Of a stretch of 5,646 bases of DNA, positions 1-4,989 are shown one piece after another (position 1 is the first letter of the stretch; every line of letters begins with the position of its first letter). Made by a program: the position numbers and the translations under genes. Below the pieces are notes generated by a model that did no database searches, was not told the DNA's origin, and saw nothing but the letters and a program-made list of their open reading frames with translations. Source of the stretch: Hyphomicrobiaceae bacterium (GTDB lineage: Bacteria; Pseudomonadota; Alphaproteobacteria; Rhizobiales; Hyphomicrobiaceae); NCBI GenBank assembly GCA_021775715.1, contig JAJFHI010000116.1, positions 1 to 5,646 on the forward strand, read 5' to 3'.

Positions 1-551
1 TCAGCCCCAATGCGAATAGATTCGGCGCAATTGTCCGCCGACACCGGCATAATCATGAATTCCTGAATGTCGATCGGGTTATCAGCATGTGCGCCACCGT
101 TAATGATGTTCATCATCGGGACCGGTAGCAAATGCGCCGACGGGCCACCAAGATAGCGATAGAGCGGGAGCATTGAGGCCTCAGCTGCAGCCTTGGCGAC
201 AGCCATCGACACGCCGAGGATTGCATTTGCGCCAAGGCGGCTTTTGTTATGCGTGCCGTCGAGGTTGATCAACGCGGTATCGATGGCACGCTGCTCCTGC
301 GCATCCATCCCAGCCAACGCGTCATAGATTTCCGTATTGACGGCATCAACCGCTTTCAAAACGCCTTTGCCGAGATAGCGATCCTTGTCGCCATCGCGCA
401 GTTCGACGGCTTCGTGTGCACCCGTTGATGCACCTGACGGCACAGCCGCCCGGCCAAACGCGCCATCTTCCAGTTGCACATCGACTTCAACAGTCGGATT
501 GCCACGGCTGTCGATGATTTCACGGCCGATGATGTCAACGATGACGGTCAT
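1..551 (-). CDS. eno: Enolase (phosphopyruvate hydratase), 5' part, cut by the left edge
   Basis: Enolase catalyses reversible dehydration of 2-phosphoglycerate to phosphoenolpyruvate in glycolysis; it is a cytosolic, Mg2+-dependent enzyme. The first 183 residues are present, out of roughly 420-430 in a full bacterial enolase. What is visible: the N-terminal strand with DSRGNPTVEVDV (residues 14-25), the mobile active-site loop SGASTG (39-44), ELRDGD (50-55), KSRLGANAILGVS (103-115), and the start of the barrel with MMNIINGGAHADN (146-158) followed by DIQEF (161-165). His156 and the Gln163-Glu164 pair correspond to the substrate-side H and QE residues of the family. The C-terminal half, with the metal-binding Asp/Glu and the catalytic Lys, lies outside the window. 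The ATG at 551 is preceded by a strong ribosome site, GAGGG (minus strand of 559-563), with 7 nt spacing. It is transcribed away from the porins and shares their upstream spacer. Confidence 0.97.
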   Translation of the reverse strand, partial: MTVIVDIIGREIIDSRGNPTVEVDVQLEDGAFGRAAVPSGASTGAHEAVELRDGDKDRYLGKGVLKAVDAVNTEIYDALAGMDAQEQRAIDTALINLDGTHNKSRLGANAILGVSMAVAKAAAEASMLPLYRYLGGPSAHLLPVPMMNIINGGAHADNPIDIQEFMIMPVSADNCAESIRIGA

Positions 552-635
552 TAGGGTTCCCTCTTCTGGTCGTTTTTGTGCTGATTTTTTGTGGGATGTG
601 GCATGGGCAGGCTGGGTCTCTACGCATCCCGTTTG

Positions 636-663
636 GCGCCTGTCTTAGCCCTCGGACAGGGGC
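636..663. repeat. Interrupted inverted repeat in the eno leader
   Basis: CCTGTC (639-644) and GACAGG (655-660) are perfectly complementary across a 10-nt loop. After one G-G mismatch two further G-C pairs extend the stem to 636/663. It lies within the predicted eno 5' untranslated region, about 90-110 nt upstream of the start codon. There is no following T-run on either strand, so it does not look like an intrinsic terminator. It could be an mRNA hairpin or chance; no factor is recognised. Confidence 0.3.
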
Positions 664-709
664 AACGCCAGCACCAGCAGCGCCGCATGGTCAATCGACC
701 CCAGATATT

Positions 710-738
710 TTTATGAACAACGTCTAGAAACGGCTCAA
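710..738 (-). promoter_or_regulatory. Candidate sigma-70-type promoter for eno
   Basis: On the minus strand TTGAGC (733-738) is followed after exactly 17 nt by CATAAA (710-715). Each hexamer matches four of six consensus positions, and an A/T-rich stretch continues downstream. Transcription would start near 703, giving a leader of about 150 nt that includes the hairpin at 636-663. The assignment rests only on hexamer match and spacing. Confidence 0.33.
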
Positions 739-748
739 AATCGAGAGT

Positions 749-763
749 GTACCTGTCCGGTAC
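749..763. repeat. Short inverted repeat GTACC-N5-GGTAC upstream of porin 1
   Basis: GTACC (749-753) and GGTAC (759-763) are perfect complements around the 5-nt centre TGTCC. The site is followed by TTTT. It sits about 120 nt before the first porin and just upstream of the candidate eno promoter, so it could be an operator for either gene or a weak hairpin. Short repeats of this size also occur by chance. Confidence 0.25.
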
Positions 764-792
764 TTTTGCGGTGTTTAGGCACCAGAGGTAGG

Positions 793-809
793 TGAAACGG
801 TTGGTTTCA
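793..809. repeat. Short inverted repeat TGAAAC-N5-GTTTCA upstream of porin 1
   Basis: TGAAAC (793-798) and GTTTCA (804-809) are perfect 6-bp complements around the 5-nt centre GGTTG. The site is 75-91 nt before the first possible porin start. That position and symmetry would suit a dimeric regulator's operator or an mRNA leader hairpin. I recognise no specific regulator. Confidence 0.28.
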
Positions 810-854
810 TTGGCAGTCTTGTGGCCTCCACCGCCGATGAAGGTTACTGAGAAT

Positions 855-917
855 ATGAATAAAAAAGCCGGACCGCGATCTCAATGCAGGTTTTCTCAAT
901 TTCTTTTTCACGCTTAA
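855..917 (+). CDS. Possible 20-residue leader peptide overlapping the porin 1 start
   Basis: ATG at 855 opens a 20-codon frame beginning MNKKAGPRSQ and ending at TAA 915-917. It is in a different frame from the porin. Its stop lies 5 nt before the internal porin ATG at 923, which has no ribosome site of its own, so translational re-initiation is conceivable. The only upstream purine runs are AAGG 11 nt away and GAG 3 nt away, both poorly placed. The peptide matches nothing I know. It may well be chance, or the scar of a shifted 5' end. Confidence 0.15.
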   Translation: MNKKAGPRSQCRFSQFLFHA

Positions 918-2182
918 TCAGTATGCTTCATAGAAAGCATGTGGTGCCGTGTGGTGCCTGCCTTGCCGTCTTCTCAGTCGTTGGCTTGGCCGCGTCGGAT
1001 GCCGTTCTGGCAGGTGATCTCGAAGACCGTGTGATGGCGCTTGAGACCTCCACGGCCCGCAAAGGCAATCGTCAAATGTCCCTGAAGGTCAGCGGGTTAA
1101 TCAATCACGCTGTGTTCGGTTTCGACGACGGGGCGGAGCGCAATACCTATCAAACGTCGAACCTTTATACCGGTCCACGACTACGCTTTGAGGGCGAAGC
1201 AATAATCAACGCGGACTGGCAGGCAGGCTTCAAACTCTACACCAATGTGTTTTCTGCGACGTCATTTACGGTCACCCAGAACGACGACGACGATCAGATC
1301 GTGCCTGGCGGGATCTTTGCACGACGCATGGTTTGGTATCTCGAAAACAAGGATGCGGGCCGCATCAGCATTGGTCGTACGGCACCTGGCGTCGACAATC
1401 TCATTTATGGCACCACAAGCAATCTGTTCGCTCCATCGTCGTCCGACATCCTGTTGGGATCAAGCTTAGCGTTTCGCAATAGTGCAACCGGTGCGCTGAC
1501 CGGTATAACACCTTTATCGCTGACAAGTTTTCTATTCACACTCAGACGCAACGTGGCGCTCTACACGTCGCCCGTCATCAATGGCGTGACGTTTCGCGCG
1601 GGCTACGGCGAGGACGATACCTGGGGGCTTTCCGCCTACTACGCCAATACACACGGCGACTTCAATGTTAAAGCGCGGGCCGGTTACTTCGCCGATTCCG
1701 ACAACACAAACGGCTCCGGCAACGCGCCTGACTTTGATGAGGTCAAGGGCCTAGTGAGCTTCTTGCACAAACCATCCGGCGTGTTTGTTGACGCGCTTCA
1801 TTTGCACAGGTCGTTTGAAGCCAAACCCGGCGGGCCATCGCCGAATGATTTTGATTACACGTATGGCCGCTTGGGTTGGATTGCTAAGCTGAACGGGTTG
1901 GGACGGACCGTATTTTTTGGCGAAGCTGCCCGTGGCGTCGGTGGCCTTGAAGGCGTTGACAGTCCCGGCTTTACCGCCGCTGGCGGACTTGGCCAGACGC
2001 GGGATATCACCGACACCACCCTCGACCGCTGGGGCGTTGGCGTATCACAAAACATCGACATCGCTTCGATGGAGTTCTACGTCGGCTATCACAATTTGAA
2101 GCTGGATGTAGAAACGGCTGCGGGCGCACTGCCGACCGACCCATTGAGAATCATCTATTCGGGCGCCGCCTTCTACTTCTGA
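884..2182 (+). CDS. Outer-membrane porin, first of a tandem pair
   Basis: This is a predicted outer-membrane beta-barrel channel for passive entry of small hydrophilic solutes, of the general porin type found in Hyphomicrobiales. Read from 884 it has 432 residues. A signal peptide is clear: basic HRKH (residues 16-19), a hydrophobic core to about 37, and likely cleavage after AVLA (43). The mature start, DLEDRVMALE (45-54), is a short amphipathic helix followed by RKGNR (59-63). The body has the alternating, aromatic and glycine-rich pattern of beta strands and ends in ...GAAFYF, the C-terminal Phe used as a barrel-assembly signal. Four consecutive Asp (134-137) fall in a likely loop. The start is uncertain: 884 has only a weak GGA 11 nt upstream, while ATG 923 gives a more usual 30-residue signal peptide but has no ribosome site. 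Solute preference cannot be read from the sequence. Confidence 0.93.
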   Translation: MQVFSISFSRLISMLHRKHVVPCGACLAVFSVVGLAASDAVLAGDLEDRVMALETSTARKGNRQMSLKVSGLINHAVFGFDDGAERNTYQTSNLYTGPRLRFEGEAIINADWQAGFKLYTNVFSATSFTVTQNDDDDQIVPGGIFARRMVWYLENKDAGRISIGRTAPGVDNLIYGTTSNLFAPSSSDILLGSSLAFRNSATGALTGITPLSLTSFLFTLRRNVALYTSPVINGVTFRAGYGEDDTWGLSAYYANTHGDFNVKARAGYFADSDNTNGSGNAPDFDEVKGLVSFLHKPSGVFVDALHLHRSFEAKPGGPSPNDFDYTYGRLGWIAKLNGLGRTVFFGEAARGVGGLEGVDSPGFTAAGGLGQTRDITDTTLDRWGVGVSQNIDIASMEFYVGYHNLKLDVETAAGALPTDPLRIIYSGAAFYF

Positions 2183-2275
2183 TGATGTGTTTGAGCATCA
2201 ATTGCAGATCAAACCCCTGTGTTTGGTGAGTTTACGGCTGGTCCGTCAGCGGTAGGCATCCTAGTGAGGATAAGA

Positions 2276-2299
2276 AAAAGTCCGCCCAACAGGCCTTTT
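2276..2299 (+). terminator. Terminator-like hairpin between the two porins
   Basis: AAAAGTCC (2276-2283) pairs with GGCCTTTT (2292-2299) around an 8-nt loop with one T-C mismatch. This gives a stem flanked by A and T runs, as in a weak bidirectional intrinsic terminator. The T-run is only four bases. The stem also buries the AGG that would serve an ATG at 2301, which argues for the porin 2 start further down at 2343/2346. A smaller perfect stem, ATCCT-AGTG-AGGAT, lies just upstream at 2258-2271. Confidence 0.28.
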
Positions 2300-2345
2300 G
2301 ATGCACGTGAACTCGATTTCAAATCTGCAGCCATTAGGCCAGATG

Positions 2346-3626
2346 ATGACGTCGCGCACCCGCCCGGGCGCGTGGCGGATTATGTGTATGACCGCAGTCC
2401 TGAGCCTCAGTCTGGCATTGGCGTGCCCAGCACGTGTCAGAGCCGACGAGGTATGTTGCACGGACCTTGAAGATCGCCTTGTGGAATTGGAGACAACGGC
2501 TGTTCGCAAAGGCAATCGACGCCTGTCGCTGACGATCAATGGTCAAGCAAACCATACGATCTACGGATTTGATGACGGCGACGAAAACAATGCCTATGTC
2601 GCAACAAACCTCAACACTGGCTCACGGCTACGCTTTTTCGGCTCGGCGCGAATCTCACCTTATTGGACGGCCGGCTACCACATGTCGCTCAACATTTGGC
2701 CGGGCGACAGTCTTGGGCAGAACCAAAACAATCCGGATGCCATTTTTCTCGAAACACTGAACATTCGCGAGACGTATTGGTCCCTGCAAAGCTCCAAACT
2801 CGGCCAGCTCAAAGTCGGCCTGACAGGCACCGCAACAGATAACTTCCTGTCAGGCACAACAAGCGGTGTGGTCGCTGCGACGTTCTCGAACCTACTGCTT
2901 GGCGCCAGTATCGCATTTCGTAACTCCACGTCCGGCGTCCTAACCGGTATCACTCCATTCAACCTAGCGCCGATTCTCGATAACATGCGCTCCAATGCTG
3001 TTTCTTATTCCACTCCGCCATTCAACGGCTTGACGCTACGCGCTGGGTTCTCTGGTGACGACTACTGGGATGTCGCTGCCTACTATGCCGGAGCGCTTGG
3101 CGATTTTGATGTTAAGGCCCGCGTCGGATACGACAAAGATACCGAAGGCATCTACGGGACACCGGTAGCACCGGTTTCTGAGAATGTTAAAGGCCTGCTG
3201 AGCGCACGCCATAAACCATCGGGCCTCTTTGCTGAAGTTTCCCATGTGACGCGGTTCTATGACGGTGTTGATGGCGGGCCTTCCTCGCCTAACTTGCACT
3301 ACACCTACGGCCGTGCCGGTATACTCAAACGCTTTAGTACGTTGGGTAAGACGTCTGTATTTGGCGAACTTGCGGGCGCTGAAGGCGGTCTTGTGGGCGG
3401 CGTCAGTCCTGGATACACCGCGGCACGTGGGCTTGGCCGCACAACGGACATCACTAAGGCTGACCTTACACGATGGGGTTTCGGCGTGATGCAATACATC
3501 GACGCTGCGTCAACAGAAATGTACGTTGGCTATCACAACTATGATATCGACTTGGAAACGACGGCTGGACCTGTGGCGACCGATGATATCAATATTGTTT
3601 ACGCCGGTACGATCGTTCGGTTTTGA
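2346..3626 (+). CDS. Outer-membrane porin, second of a tandem pair
   Basis: This is a paralogue of the preceding gene and a predicted beta-barrel porin of 426 residues from this start. Shared blocks run in the same order through both proteins: LEDR..LE, RKGNR, GFDDG, LRF.G.A, LAFRN/IAFRN with LTGITP, VKGL.S..HKPSG, GGPS, YTYGR, SPG(F/Y)TAA.GLG, RWG.GV, YVGYHN, and a terminal Phe. The frame is open from TTG 2298/ATG 2301. I chose ATG 2346 (ATG 2343 is equally possible) because AGG at 2336-2338 lies 7 nt upstream and the result is a normal signal peptide: TSRTRPGAWR, a hydrophobic core TAVLSLSLALA, and likely cleavage after ARVRA. The mature end DEVCCTDLEDR has a Cys pair that porin 1 lacks; I recall similar CC-DLEER starts in related porins. 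Divergence throughout suggests an old duplication and perhaps different permeability or expression. Confidence 0.93.
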   Translation: MTSRTRPGAWRIMCMTAVLSLSLALACPARVRADEVCCTDLEDRLVELETTAVRKGNRRLSLTINGQANHTIYGFDDGDENNAYVATNLNTGSRLRFFGSARISPYWTAGYHMSLNIWPGDSLGQNQNNPDAIFLETLNIRETYWSLQSSKLGQLKVGLTGTATDNFLSGTTSGVVAATFSNLLLGASIAFRNSTSGVLTGITPFNLAPILDNMRSNAVSYSTPPFNGLTLRAGFSGDDYWDVAAYYAGALGDFDVKARVGYDKDTEGIYGTPVAPVSENVKGLLSARHKPSGLFAEVSHVTRFYDGVDGGPSSPNLHYTYGRAGILKRFSTLGKTSVFGELAGAEGGLVGGVSPGYTAARGLGRTTDITKADLTRWGFGVMQYIDAASTEMYVGYHNYDIDLETTAGPVATDDINIVYAGTIVRF

Positions 3627-3665
3627 CCGCCTTGGCCCGCACGCTTCTCTTCTAGGCATTTCTCG

Positions 3666-4382
3666 ATGAACACTCCCCTCTCCGGGTCAGCTTTGGTTCT
3701 GTTTTCCGGCGGCCAGGATTCGACTGTCTGTTTGGCCCGGGCACTAGCGCGATACGCGCATGTCGAGACGATTGGCTTTGATTATGGCCAACGCCACGCC
3801 ATCGAGCTTGAAGTGCGTAAAACAGTTCTTGCCCAACTGCCCACTGTTATGTCGGATGTGTTGTCAGGCTCCGTCGGCACACTTGGCAACGACCACATGT
3901 TGCAACTTTCAACACTGGCGGAGATCAGCGACACGGCGCTCACGCGTGAAGTTGAAATCGAAATGACGGATGCTGGTCTGCCATCGACGTTTGTGCCGGG
4001 ACGCAACATCCTGTTCCTGACTTATGCCGCCGCAGTTGGCTATCGGCGCAAGATAACGACGCTTGTCGGCGGGATGTGTGAAACAGATTATTCCGGGTAT
4101 CCTGATTGCCGCCGCGAAACACTCGACGCGCTCGAGATTGCTTTGTCCAAAGGCATGGACACGCCGGTGACCATCGAAACACCGTTGATGTACATCGACA
4201 AGGCCCAAACGTGGGCCATGGCGCACGAGCTTGGTGGTGATGCCCTCGTTGATCTGATCATCGCTGACACACACACTTGTTATCTCGGCGATCGCAGCAA
4301 TAGACATGCGTGGGGGTACGGCTGTGGTGAATGTCCCGCGTGTAAACTCCGCGCAAACGGGTGGGCGAAGTGGAAGGTGTGA
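3666..4382 (+). CDS. queC: 7-cyano-7-deazaguanine (preQ0) synthase QueC
   Basis: QueC converts 7-carboxy-7-deazaguanine to preQ0 using ATP and ammonia, the last step before the queuosine-specific reactions. It is a cytosolic enzyme. The protein has 238 residues, normal for the family. It shows the ATP-pyrophosphatase loop SGGQDS (14-19), then FDYGQRH (38-44), FVPGRN (109-114), the conserved YSGYPDCR (142-149), and a C-terminal zinc site of four cysteines: Cys205 and then Cys220, Cys223 and Cys226 in CGECPAC. All expected key residues are present, so it should be active. The ATG has AGG (3654-3656) 9 nt upstream. It begins 39 bp after porin 2 with no visible terminator or promoter between, so read-through from the porin is possible. 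The partner gene queE follows, but only after a 607-bp gap. Confidence 0.97.
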   Translation: MNTPLSGSALVLFSGGQDSTVCLARALARYAHVETIGFDYGQRHAIELEVRKTVLAQLPTVMSDVLSGSVGTLGNDHMLQLSTLAEISDTALTREVEIEMTDAGLPSTFVPGRNILFLTYAAAVGYRRKITTLVGGMCETDYSGYPDCRRETLDALEIALSKGMDTPVTIETPLMYIDKAQTWAMAHELGGDALVDLIIADTHTCYLGDRSNRHAWGYGCGECPACKLRANGWAKWKV

Positions 4383-4409
4383 GTTGATTAGCGCTTACGC
4401 TATTCATCG
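4381..4409 (+). repeat. Direct repeat copy 1, containing a TAGCG...CGCTA hairpin
   Basis: This 29-bp unit begins at the queC stop codon and recurs 72 bp downstream with five differences. Its core TAGCGCTTACGCTA (4389-4402) is a perfect 5-bp stem with the loop CTTA. One difference between the copies falls in the loop and none in the stem. Confidence 0.6.
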
Positions 4410-4452
4410 TGCTGATCTCTACACAAATCGCAGCCCTCTTCACATCATCGCA

Positions 4453-4481
4453 GAGTCAGTTAGCGCTCACGCTATTCCTCG
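4453..4481 (+). repeat. Direct repeat copy 2, containing a TAGCG...CGCTA hairpin
   Basis: This is the second copy of the unit at 4381-4409. Its core TAGCGCTCACGCTA (4461-4474) keeps the 5-bp stem and changes the loop to CTCA. The following bases (CGCTTACGCTC from 4480) echo the core of copy 1 again, suggesting a third, degraded partial copy. Confidence 0.6.
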
Positions 4482-4541
4482 CTTACGCTCGGGCTGCGCA
4501 CGCGCCGGGAACGATTCAGATGCTCGCTTGTCGCTCCCATC

Positions 4542-4565
4542 ATCGCACCCGGGTGCCACGCGCCG
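4542..4565. repeat. Palindromic block cluster, left copy
   Basis: Three contiguous blocks are read here on the plus strand: ATCGCACCC (4542-4550), CGGGTGC (4550-4556) and CACGCGCCG (4557-4565). The first two together form the perfect 12-bp palindrome GCACCCGGGTGC (4545-4556). All three recur as reverse complements in the cluster at 4738-4772. The 9-mer CACGCGCCG is also found once more, directly, at 4499-4507. Confidence 0.5.
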
Positions 4566-4712
4566 ACATTGAGCAAGGGGACACAAGGGTCTCGCGATCC
4601 GGCACATTTCTCGCTGTATCCTCTCGGCAGGTTGCGGCCTCGCACGCTCGCGTGTTCCGGACAAACCGAGCAAGGAAAACGTTCATGCCAGAGGCCGGGG
4701 AGCACCGCGACC

Positions 4713-4727
4713 CGCTGCGTTGCAGCG
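4713..4727. repeat. Perfect hairpin CGCTGC-GTT-GCAGCG
   Basis: A 6-bp GC-rich stem with a 3-nt loop lies 10 nt before the larger hairpin at 4738-4769. The tandem arrangement of two stable stems would be typical of either a structured RNA or a palindromic repeat element. No T-run follows, so it is not a standard terminator. Confidence 0.45.
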
Positions 4728-4737
4728 CCTAGCCGGA

Positions 4738-4772
4738 GCGCCAGGGTGCGATAGCACCCGGTACGGCGCGTG
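4738..4772. repeat. Two-tier hairpin and palindromic block cluster, right copy
   Basis: GGGTGC (4744-4749) pairs perfectly with GCACCC (4754-4759) around the loop GATA. An outer stem GCGCC (4738-4742) pairs with GGCGC (4765-4769) across a 1-by-5 internal loop. The blocks GGGTGCGAT (4744-4752), GCACCCG (4754-4760) and CGGCGCGTG (4764-4772) are exact reverse complements of those at 4542-4565 but are not in simple mirror order. Confidence 0.5.
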
Positions 4773-4799
4773 AGGCAAAACAAACTTCTCACCCAATCC

Positions 4800-4824
4800 C
4801 GTGACCTTTCAGGGAACAGTCACG
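4800..4824. repeat. Inverted repeat CGTGAC-N13-GTCACG
   Basis: CGTGAC (4800-4805) and GTCACG (4819-4824) are perfect complements around a 13-nt loop. The 8-bp palindrome CCACGTGG follows immediately at 4826-4833. The site is about 165-190 nt before queE and could be an operator or part of the structured spacer. No regulator is recognised. Confidence 0.3.
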
Positions 4825-4989
4825 TCCACGTGGTTAATCCGTTGTCTGTGGGGTTTGTGGGCCGCTCGGAGTTCTGGTTCCAGTCACCACTGCTTCCCCC
4901 AAGATTATGCCCAAAACAACCAACGCCCGGCACATGCCATTACGATCAGACTTGACTCGAAGCCGCGAACGCTCTGGAACGGCCGTGTG

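Larger units (their letters stand above)
552..883. other. Divergent intergenic spacer between eno and the first porin
   Basis: This 332-bp gap lies between two divergent start codons and should hold the promoters of both eno and the porin. I see no convincing gene in it. An open frame on the plus strand (385-648) is mostly the antisense of eno. The gap contains a candidate eno promoter, a leader hairpin, and two short inverted repeats nearer the porin, listed separately. No tRNA or known riboswitch was recognised. Confidence 0.7.
4383..4989. other. Structured, repeat-rich spacer between queC and queE; no gene recognised
   Basis: These 607 bp carry several open frames on both strands, but their translations are Arg/Ser/Cys-rich, resemble no family I know and have poor starts, as expected of GC-rich non-coding DNA. 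No QueD motif (paired HxH zinc ligands, a catalytic Cys) is visible in any frame. The segment is dense in short structure: a pair of diverged hairpin repeats, a 10-mer CATCATCGCA at 4443-4452 and 4538-4547, three copies of CACGCGCCG (two direct, one inverted), a 12-bp perfect palindrome, and several stable hairpins between about 4540 and 4830. It could be an interspersed repeat element, a structured RNA, or insertion debris. Confidence 0.6.

Noticed and set aside
2400..2460. Lipoprotein signal in porin 2 (Cys within SLALAC or the later CC pair)
   Set aside because: The residues before Cys do not fit a good lipobox, and the downstream ARVRA gives a normal signal peptidase I site, as expected for a porin.
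3036..3494. A 152-codon open frame antisense to porin 2
   Set aside because: It lies wholly inside a well-supported porin gene and has no family features; it is a shadow of the porin's codon pattern.
4381..4481. CRISPR array
   Set aside because: There are only two diverged repeat copies, with no further regular spacing and no cas genes.
4409..4732. A 107-codon open frame on the plus strand in the queC-queE spacer
   Set aside because: It has no ribosome site, a low-complexity Ser/Arg/Ala-rich composition, no recognisable motif, and it runs through the direct repeats and hairpins. Competing frames of equal length lie on the opposite strand.
4472..4792. A 106-codon open frame on the minus strand in the spacer
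   Set aside because: It is Arg- and Cys-rich with no domain I recognise, overlaps other open frames, and spans the palindromic clusters. It could be a spurious frame within a repeat element rather than a gene.
4383..4989. Degenerate queD between queC and queE
   Set aside because: I looked in translated frames for the His zinc ligands, HGH-type motif and catalytic Cys of QueD and found none, so there is no positive evidence of a remnant.
4383..4989. tRNA, tmRNA, RNase P RNA, SRP RNA or preQ1 riboswitch in the spacer
   Set aside because: None of the hallmark sequences (T-arm GGTTCGA with matching stems, RNase P core, SRP GGAAG tetraloop region, preQ1 aptamer) could be matched by eye. The GGTTCCAGTC at 4876-4885 lacks the pairing of a T-arm.
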